Below are positions 52,290 to 58,253 of a stretch of DNA of 58,253 nucleotides, piece by piece. Source of the stretch: an uncultured Bacilli bacterium. GTDB taxonomy: Bacteria > Bacillota_I > Bacilli_A > RF39 > UBA660. The translations under genes and the position numbers were made by a program. The first letter of the stretch is position 1, and the number at the start of each line of letters is the position of its first letter. Under the pieces are notes generated by a model that saw nothing but the letters and a program-made list of their open reading frames with translations, was not told the DNA's origin and did not search any database. The stretch spans positions 1-58,253 of the forward strand of contig CANRME010000001.1 of NCBI GenBank assembly GCA_947631655.1, given 5' to 3'.

Positions 52290-53282
52290 TTAATATTTTT
52301 CTATTTCTTTTTCTAATTCTTCTTTACTTGGTAAATGAAGTAAATACTTAGAGGCATATATTTGTTTATTATTAGGTATAGTATACTGGACAACAGTTTT
52401 ATTCTTTTCTTTAGCTAGTAAGATACCTATTGTAGAATTATCAGTTTTTTCCTTTATGTTTTTATCATAATAATTTACATACATATTTATTTGTCCGATA
52501 TCTTTATGGTTTACCTTGCCTATTTTTAATTCTAATATAACAAAACATTTTAAGATATGATTATAAAAAACTAAATCCGGCGCATAAAAATTATTATCAA
52601 TCTTTATTTTTTCTTCTTTACCAATAAAAGCAAACCCTTTTCCTAATTCTAATAAGAATTCTTTTAAATGAGCAAGTATTTCATTTTCTAAATCTTTCTC
52701 TTTATAATTATTATTTAAATTTAGAAATTCTAAAACATAAGGATCTTTTATTAAATCTCTACTAGTATTTATAACATTACCTTGTATTGGTAATAATTTA
52801 TTATCTTCATTAGATACTAATAATCTTTCATATAAATGCGACTTAATCATTCTTCCTAGTTCTCTATAACCCCATCTACTATTAATACATTCTTGCATAT
52901 AAAAGTTTCTTATTGGTTCTTCCTTTACTTTTAAGAGTTCTAGATAATGGCTCCAGCTCAATTCTGCAGGCATTGCTTGCAGAATTGGATAATATAGATA
53001 AAATTTTCGCATATTCCATAAATTCCGAGATGAAAAATTTTTCCCATATTCATTTGTTAATTTATTTGCAATATTATCAATTGACTTATTACCATATTTA
53101 GCTCGTTTCTCCCCTTTTTGAAAATTATTAACGATGTTTTCACCAATATGCCAGTAAAGATTAACTAATTCAACATTAGCAAAGCTAAGTACTCTTTTCC
53201 TACTATTTTCAATTAACTCTTTAATATCATTATACATTTTTTCTTCTAGTTCTTTTTCATTAAATGTTTTTACTTTTTCCAT
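52290..53282 (-). CDS. DUF1016/YhcG-family PDDEXK nuclease-like protein
   Basis: A 330-residue protein. The N-terminal DUF1016 helical domain has VNLYWHIGENI and YGKNFSSRNLWNMRKFY, then LSWSHYLELL. The C-terminal domain has a PDDEXK core: PDLVFYN with Asp, then FVILELKIGK with Glu and Lys, and QINMYVNYYD. Family members occur in restriction-like and toxin-antitoxin contexts and as orphan genes. No methyltransferase or other defence gene is adjacent. Start behind TAGGAGG. Confidence 0.88.
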   Translation of the reverse strand: MEKVKTFNEKELEEKMYNDIKELIENSRKRVLSFANVELVNLYWHIGENIVNNFQKGEKRAKYGNKSIDNIANKLTNEYGKNFSSRNLWNMRKFYLYYPILQAMPAELSWSHYLELLKVKEEPIRNFYMQECINSRWGYRELGRMIKSHLYERLLVSNEDNKLLPIQGNVINTSRDLIKDPYVLEFLNLNNNYKEKDLENEILAHLKEFLLELGKGFAFIGKEEKIKIDNNFYAPDLVFYNHILKCFVILELKIGKVNHKDIGQINMYVNYYDKNIKEKTDNSTIGILLAKEKNKTVVQYTIPNNKQIYASKYLLHLPSKEELEKEIEKY

Positions 53283-53309
53283 TTTTACCTCCTATTTTTA
53301 CAATAAAAA

Positions 53310-53350
53310 ATAAATTTAAGTTACTTATATTTTCATACCCTTAAATTTAT
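53310..53350 (-). promoter_or_regulatory. Inverted repeat in the DUF1016 gene leader
   Basis: ATAAATTTAAG (53310-53320) and its exact inverse CTTAAATTTAT (53340-53350) are 19 nt apart. On the minus strand the second arm is followed by TTTTTTATT. A possible -10 TATTAT lies just upstream (around 53357-53362). It may be an attenuator-like hairpin or an operator. Confidence 0.35.
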
Positions 53351-53454
53351 CCTTCTATAATATATATTAACAATTTTTCTTCTATTTCCTTCTTTTTTGG
53401 AGAAATTTCTTAAAAAAATTACAATTTATTAAGCAAAATATTTTTATTAGCATT

Positions 53455-53480
53455 TAAAAAAGGCAAGATTTTTCTTACCT
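53455..53480 (-). terminator. Terminator after the PcsB-like hydrolase gene
   Basis: AAGGCAAGA (53460-53468) and TCTTACCTT (53472-53480 region) pair with one G-U in the minus-strand RNA, followed by TTTTTT. Confidence 0.65.
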
Positions 53481-53481
53481 T

Positions 53482-54708
53482 TTACCATCTACTATACCAC
53501 CATATTCCTAAGGCTGGGAATCCAACAGGTTGAACAGATGATGCTACAAACTTACTCCAAGAAGAGTATCCATCAGGACCACCACCTAAATAGTATCCAG
53601 TAGAAACACCATAATGTAGGTGAGCCCCTGTAGAACACCTTTCATATGACCAAGTCTTTGGACCACCACCAACAGTAGCGATGACATCATTTATAGTTAC
53701 GGTATCTCCGACATTGACATAAACATCTAAAACGTGAGCATATTGAATGGTGTATGCTTTACCTTGAACTTCACTATGAATATATATCATATTACCACCA
53801 CAATTACTTCTTCTAGTAATAGCAGCAACCGTTCCATTAGTTCCAGCATAAATTGGTGTACCTTCTGGGTTCCCTCCTATATCAACCGCATTGTGGAAAC
53901 TACTTGCTGCTCCAGTAATTGGGTCGACTCTATAACCCCAAGGGCTAGTAACCCGTCCTTGAACTAATGGTTTAGTCCAACCACTATTGGATGCAACTTT
54001 AATACACTCACTTAATGGTTGATCATCACTAGTACAGACACCTTCATAATATTTAATTAAAGCTTGTTGGTTATTAATTTGCGAATTAATATCTTCGTTT
54101 AATTCATTTAAAGCTGATAATTGATTACGTAGAGATCCAATGGCTACAGATGATGCTTCAATCTTAGCTTCTAATTCTTTTTCTTTAGCAGCAAGTTCAA
54201 CTTTTAATTCTTCGTTTTCTTTTATCAAATCATCTAATTCATGTAATTTTTTTTGATTGTAATCAGCTATTTGTTCAACTGCAGAGATACGCATTATAAG
54301 TTCCGTAGTAGAACTTGCTTTTGTAATATATTCAATATATTCATTTTCTCCTTCAATTAATTGAAAATATTTAAGTAATGATTTGGTTTCTTCAGTTACT
54401 TTGCTTATTTCTTCTTCAGATTCAACAATTCTATTTTGAGCATTAGTTACTTCGGCTCTTACTTGTTCTTTTTCCTTATCAGCTTGTTGAATAGAAGCAA
54501 TATTTTGATTTATTTCTTGTTGAGTTAAATTCTTTTGATTGTCTTGATAAGCTTTTTGTTCTTTTAATTTAGTTAATTCTTGTTTTAACTCTCCTAAGGT
54601 ATTAGCTTTAGATTCTGCTCTTACTACTAAGGGATCCATAGTTATAGGAATTAATAAAGCAATAATCATAGAGAAATTAAATATAACTTTTCCTACTTTT
54701 TTCATCAT
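53482..54708 (-). CDS. PcsB/EnvC-like murein hydrolase with coiled coil and M23 domain
   Basis: A 408-residue exported protein with a signal sequence (about 1-31, cleavage near VRAES), a long coiled coil (about 36-220) and an M23 LytM domain. The zinc ligands are present (His272, Asp276 in FHNAVDIGG; His363 and His365 in GAHLHYG), so unlike EnvC it should be catalytic. It overlaps ftsX in ATGA, the arrangement in which FtsEX activates a coiled-coil hydrolase to split the septum. The whole pathway is ftsE-ftsX-hydrolase in one operon. Confidence 0.9.
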   Translation of the reverse strand: MMKKVGKVIFNFSMIIALLIPITMDPLVVRAESKANTLGELKQELTKLKEQKAYQDNQKNLTQQEINQNIASIQQADKEKEQVRAEVTNAQNRIVESEEEISKVTEETKSLLKYFQLIEGENEYIEYITKASSTTELIMRISAVEQIADYNQKKLHELDDLIKENEELKVELAAKEKELEAKIEASSVAIGSLRNQLSALNELNEDINSQINNQQALIKYYEGVCTSDDQPLSECIKVASNSGWTKPLVQGRVTSPWGYRVDPITGAASSFHNAVDIGGNPEGTPIYAGTNGTVAAITRRSNCGGNMIYIHSEVQGKAYTIQYAHVLDVYVNVGDTVTINDVIATVGGGPKTWSYERCSTGAHLHYGVSTGYYLGGGPDGYSSWSKFVASSVQPVGFPALGIWWYSRW

Positions 54709-55595
54709 ATCTTCAAATACTTCCTTACTGCACGGTATGACCCAAACATACCAACGATACTTCCTAGTACTAAGATTACGATAGAAACACTTATAACAAC
54801 ATTAGCAGGATTTACTAAAGTAATGATATTGGTAAATAAGTGGCCATCAAAATGGTCAAATAATAAGATATAACCATATACAGTAATAATAATTGGAATT
54901 ATAGAACCTAATACTCCTAGGATGAATCCTTCAAAAATAAATGGAAGTCTGATAACAGTATTCGAGGTTCCTACTAAACGCATTATTTCAATTTCATTTC
55001 GTCTTGAGAAAATTGTAAGTTTAATAGTATTACTAATTAAGAAGGCCGTTACTAAGATTAAAGCTACTACGATAACAACCATAGCATTTTGAACTACTCT
55101 AAAGATGGTAATTACTTCATCAACCATACCTTCACCATATTTGGCATCTTCAATGTAATCTAATTTTTGAATTTGTTTAGCTGTAGCGCTTAATTTAGTA
55201 GCATCACTTACTTTTACTACGACACTATCAAGTAAAGGGTTTTCAATATATGATAAAGCAGTATCTAATTCACTAGAAATAGCTTGCATTTCTGCTTTCC
55301 AGTCATCTTTGCTTTTAAACTCATGACTTTCATAACCATCTAAAGCTTTAATTTTTTCAATAGTAGCATTAATATCTTCTTCACTAGTATTTTCTTTAAA
55401 ATAAGTAACTATCGTAAGTTCACTTTCTAGTTCACTAGTAAAATTATTAACATTAATAGTTAGGACGACAGCTAAAGCTACTAAGATTAAAGTTATGGCC
55501 GTACAAGCAATGGAAGCGATACTTAAACTAAAGTTTCTTACAACGCTTTTAAAAGCAGAACTAATATTTCTTCTTAAAATTCTAATTGCTTTCAT
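54705..55595 (-). CDS. ftsX: Cell-division protein FtsX
   Basis: A 296-residue membrane protein with four helices: one near 20-46, then three at about 170-190, 220-245 and 265-287. An extracytoplasmic loop between the first two contacts the hydrolase. NEIEIMRLVGTSNTVIRLPFIFEGFILG is the FtsX/MacB-type signature (in segments). It starts inside the ftsE end (14-base overlap) and ends in ATGA with the hydrolase gene. Confidence 0.95.
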   Translation of the reverse strand: MKAIRILRRNISSAFKSVVRNFSLSIASIACTAITLILVALAVVLTINVNNFTSELESELTIVTYFKENTSEEDINATIEKIKALDGYESHEFKSKDDWKAEMQAISSELDTALSYIENPLLDSVVVKVSDATKLSATAKQIQKLDYIEDAKYGEGMVDEVITIFRVVQNAMVVIVVALILVTAFLISNTIKLTIFSRRNEIEIMRLVGTSNTVIRLPFIFEGFILGVLGSIIPIIITVYGYILLFDHFDGHLFTNIITLVNPANVVISVSIVILVLGSIVGMFGSYRAVRKYLKI

Positions 55596-56280
55596 GAACT
55601 TTGTAACTTCCTTTCAAGGAGTCGCTAATTTTTACTCCATTTTCAATGGCTATAACCCGTTTTTTCATTCGGTTTACGATGTCTTTATCATGGGTAGCCA
55701 TTACGACTGTTGTACCATCTTTATTAATGCTATCAATTACTTTCATAATTTCTTTAGAAGTATCAGGGTCTAGGTTTCCAGTAGGTTCATCACAGATAAG
55801 AAGTTTAGGTTCATTTACAATGGCTCTTGCTATACACACTCTTTGTTGCTCACCACCAGATAATTGATTAGGGAAACTTCTAAATTTTTCTTTAAGTCCA
55901 ACTTTTTCTAAAGCTTTTAAAACTTTTGGTTTAATTTCTTCATTTTTAAGTCCTAAACTTTCTAATCCAAAAGCGACATTTTCATAAACCGTTAATTTAG
56001 GAAGTAATTTAAAGTCTTGGAAAACAACTCCAATTCTTCTTCTTAATTTATATACTTTACTATTACGTAATTTAGCAACATTAATGCCACCTACTATTAC
56101 TTCTCCTTTAGTAGGTTTTTCTTCGCGATATAACATTTTAATTAAAGTTGATTTACCAGATGCCGTAGCACCGATAACAAAAACAAATTCACCCTTTTTT
56201 ATTTCTAAGTTCAAATCAGCAATAGCTGTTTGACCATTTTTATATATTTTATAGCAGTTATTTATTTCAATAAATTTCAC
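55582..56280 (-). CDS. ftsE: Cell-division ATP-binding protein FtsE
   Basis: A 232-residue ABC ATPase. Walker A GATASGKST, Q-loop VFQDFKLLPKLTVYENVAF, signature LSGGEQQRV, Walker B LLICDEPTGNLD and the H-loop MATHDKD are all intact. The start is a GTG at 56280 after AAGGTGG. It powers FtsX and through it the extracytoplasmic hydrolase. Confidence 0.95.
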   Translation of the reverse strand: MKFIEINNCYKIYKNGQTAIADLNLEIKKGEFVFVIGATASGKSTLIKMLYREEKPTKGEVIVGGINVAKLRNSKVYKLRRRIGVVFQDFKLLPKLTVYENVAFGLESLGLKNEEIKPKVLKALEKVGLKEKFRSFPNQLSGGEQQRVCIARAIVNEPKLLICDEPTGNLDPDTSKEIMKVIDSINKDGTTVVMATHDKDIVNRMKKRVIAIENGVKISDSLKGSYKVHESN

Positions 56281-56315
56281 TTATACCACCTTACTATTCT
56301 AATTATATCATAACT

Positions 56316-57197
56316 TTATTTATTTAAGAATGCCAATCTTTGCCGTTTTACACCACCCGATACTTCATAACAATCAGTAACAACTAGGAAAGCATTAGGG
56401 TCGATAGCTAAAATATGTTCTTTAAAGTAATAATAATCACTAGTTTTAACAACACACATTAAGATTTTACGTGCTTTTTTACTGAACCCTCCTTCACTAT
56501 CAAAGATAGTAACACCAGAACCTAACTCTTCTAAAATAAATTTTTCAATTTTTTTATTTTCTTTGGTATAGATGTAAAACATCTTACTATCACTTATACC
56601 AATTAGAATACGATTAATTAACTCAGTACTGATAAATAAAATTATTAAAGCATAAATAAGTTTAGTAAATCCAAAGGTAAAACCACCAATTAAGATAACT
56701 GCACCATTAACATATCTATTAGCAAGTCCCTCTTGAATTTTTAAATACTTACTTACTACTAACATAATAATATCACTACCACCAGTGGTATAACCTACTT
56801 TATAAATAATTCCATTAGCAAAGCCAAATAAGAAACCTGAAAGTAATACAGTTAAAAACATTGATTCAAAAGTAAAATATGGTAATAATTTGTTAGCTAA
56901 AGGTACTGTTAAATGAATAAACACTGGGTAAAGAATAGCACCCGCTAAATTTCGCCAAGTAGTCTTTTTATCTAACAAAAAATAACTTACAATAATTAAT
57001 AAAAAACTAGTTACCGTAATAAATACTTGAGGATTAATAATATCAGCTAAGATAACTGATAAACCACTAGTTCCTCCAATAACTAAGTTATTAGGTAGTA
57101 AGATTAAATTATAATTTATAGCTAAAAGAAATGTACCAAAGATAAATACTAAAGCTCTTAATATTTTATACTTAGATTTAATTACTACATCATCCAT
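56316..57197 (-). CDS. YitT-family membrane protein
   Basis: GAGGTT sets the ATG at 57197 (MDDVVIKSKYKIL). The 293-residue protein has five to six helices in the first 200 residues, with NYNLILLPNNLVIGGTSGLS and GYTTGGSDIIMLVVSKYL typical of YitT. A cytoplasmic C-terminal DUF2179 domain follows (GGFSKKARKILMCVV). Transport substrate is unknown. It lies 35 bases upstream of ftsE in the same direction. Confidence 0.88.
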   Translation of the reverse strand: MDDVVIKSKYKILRALVFIFGTFLLAINYNLILLPNNLVIGGTSGLSVILADIINPQVFITVTSFLLIIVSYFLLDKKTTWRNLAGAILYPVFIHLTVPLANKLLPYFTFESMFLTVLLSGFLFGFANGIIYKVGYTTGGSDIIMLVVSKYLKIQEGLANRYVNGAVILIGGFTFGFTKLIYALIILFISTELINRILIGISDSKMFYIYTKENKKIEKFILEELGSGVTIFDSEGGFSKKARKILMCVVKTSDYYYFKEHILAIDPNAFLVVTDCYEVSGGVKRQRLAFLNK

Positions 57198-57295
57198 TTT
57201 TATCAACCTCTATTATCTAGATTATACTATATTTTTTAAAAGAAAAGAAGATGCTTTTTTATTATTTTAGTTATTATATTATCATCAAAATTCAT

Positions 57296-57330
57296 TTGAC
57301 ACCAAAAACATATAAGAGTAATATATTACT
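57296..57330 (+). promoter_or_regulatory. Promoter with palindromic operator before the Ser-rich surface gene
   Basis: TTGACA (57296-57301) and TAATAT (57319-57324) are 17 nt apart. AGTAATATATTACT (57317-57330), a perfect 14-bp palindrome, covers the -10, so a repressor binding it would shut the promoter. Confidence 0.65.
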
Positions 57331-57344
57331 AGGAGATGAGGAAA

Positions 57345-58232
57345 ATGAAAAAGAGTTTAAAATTTATTTTTACAATCTTAATTTTAACAATAATGGTTTA
57401 TAGCCCTAATGTACTTGCGGATACGTCGAAAGGAGTGGCTCCAGGTTGTGGTGACACTAAAACTGTACAAGTAACGAGTATGATTAATACTCCTGCGTTA
57501 GATAAAAGTTATATATCAGCAAAAGGTTGTTATGAAGACAAAAATAATACCGCAACTTTCGAACTTGATTATAAAGAAGATAAACCAAAAGAAGTAAAAG
57601 TAAAGGGTGATTTATTGCTAGATGTACAAGAGAAAGGTTTAACTTTAGAAATTAAAGCTAAAGACAATAACGGAAATGAATTATATACTGCTACTTTAAC
57701 TTCTGAGGAGATAGGGTCGTTGGAAATAGAATCTGAAGCTGAATACAATGTTACTGTACGATTAAAAACTTTAGATGAACAAGACGAAAAATTTATTAAC
57801 TTAAAAACTCTAGGATATACTGGTAAAGCTTATTTCACAAAACCAGATAAAACTGAATTACCAATTTTAAATGCTACATACGAATTTAATGCAAAAGGTA
57901 TTTTAGAAAATGGTGAATACTTAATTATAAATGTAGATACCGATTTTACTAGTGTTACATCTATAAACTCACTAAAGGTTGATGGGGAAAAATTAACGAT
58001 AAATGATACAAATTTATTTAATAGTTATATTGTAGAAAATAATAAAGTTGTAGAACCTACTCCAGCACCAAGTACTGGTTCAGGTTCTGGGTCTAGTTCA
58101 AGTACAGGTTCAAGCTCAAGTACCGGTTCAAGTTCTAGCTCAGTTACAATTACAGATTCAGGTTCTAGTACTAGTTCTAGTACAAATACTACCCCCCCCC
58201 TACGGAAATTGTCGAATTTAAACAAGAGATAA
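57345..58232 (+). CDS. Secreted Ser-rich surface protein, frame broken at a poly-C tract
   Basis: The ATG at 57345 is preferred to 57336, which touches GGAG. The product has a signal peptide (about residues 1-26, ending VLADTSKG), about 200 residues of beta-strand-like exported domain with two Cys (GCGDTK, KGCYED) and a Ser/Gly/Thr-rich linker. At 58192-58200 there are nine C in a row, and the frame soon stops at TAA (58230-58232). With seven or ten C the frame reads on as P-T-E-I-V-E-F-K-Q-E-I-T-S-Q-S-L-S-I and is still open at the window edge. The gene is therefore probably longer and switched, or misread, at this tract. Confidence 0.7.
   Translation: MKKSLKFIFTILILTIMVYSPNVLADTSKGVAPGCGDTKTVQVTSMINTPALDKSYISAKGCYEDKNNTATFELDYKEDKPKEVKVKGDLLLDVQEKGLTLEIKAKDNNGNELYTATLTSEEIGSLEIESEAEYNVTVRLKTLDEQDEKFINLKTLGYTGKAYFTKPDKTELPILNATYEFNAKGILENGEYLIINVDTDFTSVTSINSLKVDGEKLTINDTNLFNSYIVENNKVVEPTPAPSTGSGSGSSSSTGSSSSTGSSSSSVTITDSGSSTSSSTNTTPPLRKLSNLNKR
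58095..58130 (+). repeat. 18-bp imperfect tandem repeats in the Ser-rich linker
   Basis: AGTTCAAGTACAGGTTCA (58095-58112) and AGCTCAAGTACCGGTTCA (58113-58130) are adjacent and differ at two bases; both encode S-S-S-T-G-S. Related but less exact units lie on both sides. Confidence 0.75.
58192..58200 (+). repeat. Homopolymeric C9 tract inside a surface gene
   Basis: Nine consecutive C in a strongly A+T-rich region, positioned in the coding sequence so that one C more or two fewer restores an open frame through the end of the window. Confidence 0.9.
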
Positions 58233-58253
58233 CAAGTCAAAGTTTATCAATTC

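Noticed and set aside
52290..53282. A defence island around the DUF1016 nuclease
   Set aside because: The neighbours are an XRE regulator of a surface gene and cell-division genes; no other defence gene is adjacent.
58025..58240. A minus-strand ORF rich in Glu, Leu and Val repeats
   Set aside because: It is the antisense of the Ser/Thr/Gly repeat linker and has no ribosome site.
1..58253. Mycoplasma-type genetic code (TGA = Trp)
   Set aside because: Trp is encoded by TGG throughout and TGA ends real genes such as ftsX.

Overview
The window is A+T-rich, low-GC Gram-positive (Firmicutes/Bacilli-like) chromosome. It uses strong GGAGG-type ribosome binding sites and TTGACA/TATAAT promoters. TGG codes for Trp and TGA is used as a stop, so this is not the Mycoplasma code. 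Cell-wall genes (murF, a FemX/MurM-like ligase, ftsE-ftsX-PcsB-like hydrolase, a class B sortase), whiA-clpP, class III ribonucleotide reductase (nrdD-nrdG) and gap fit a walled, anaerobic, probably gut-associated uncultured Bacilli lineage (RF39-like is my guess from protein style, not a database result). No rRNA, tRNA, CRISPR array, transposase or integrase was recognised.

Layout. 1-6.5 kb: a partial secreted-protein gene, a membrane-tethered thioredoxin-like protein beside an XRE regulator, a LOG-family protein, cardiolipin synthase, a GNAT and a sirtuin interrupted near its end. 6.5-22.4 kb: one tightly packed 15-gene minus-strand operon for building and decorating a glycan: seven glycosyltransferases of three folds, three radical SAM enzymes, two deacetylases, two methyltransferases (one TlyA-like) and a UDP-xylose-type synthase. 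It is driven by a near-consensus promoter that abuts two perfect tandem 27-bp repeats, and it contains no membrane protein, flippase or polymerase. 22.5-31.8 kb: DUF421 protein, a Fic protein bracketed by two small inverted-repeat-ended elements, an NlpC/P60 lipoprotein, a Bax-inhibitor-like protein, a sortase facing its probable substrate, and a COG2509 flavoprotein. 33.8-43.7 kb: RhuM-Fic fusion, nrdDG with a divergent Crp/Fnr regulator, dUTPase, cyclophilin lipoprotein, murF/femX, a catalytically dead histidine-phosphatase relative and a small membrane exporter. 46.2-58.3 kb: gap, a nucleoside kinase, clpP, whiA, a DUF1016 nuclease, PcsB-like/ftsX/ftsE, a YitT protein, and a secreted Ser-rich protein whose reading frame breaks at a run of nine C.

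The most unusual pattern is a module present three times (31783-33688, 43754-45853, 50544-52277). Each copy has a minus-strand surface protein with an almost identical N-terminal membrane segment and short Cys-containing stalk but an unrelated C-terminal domain (glycine-rich; FGE/C-lectin-like; DUF6273-like). Each is divergently paired with a different XRE-type repressor, and each intergenic region carries its own distinct set of repeated or palindromic operator-like sites. The FGE/C-lectin-like copy ends in a locally G+C-rich, NNY-codon-rich segment resembling the variable region of diversity-generating retroelement targets, although no reverse transcriptase or template repeat is visible here. 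With the poly-C tract, the tandem repeats at the glycan promoter and the sortase pair, the region looks like a set of separately switchable surface-variation devices. This interpretation is inference; the modules, repeats and motifs are seen directly.
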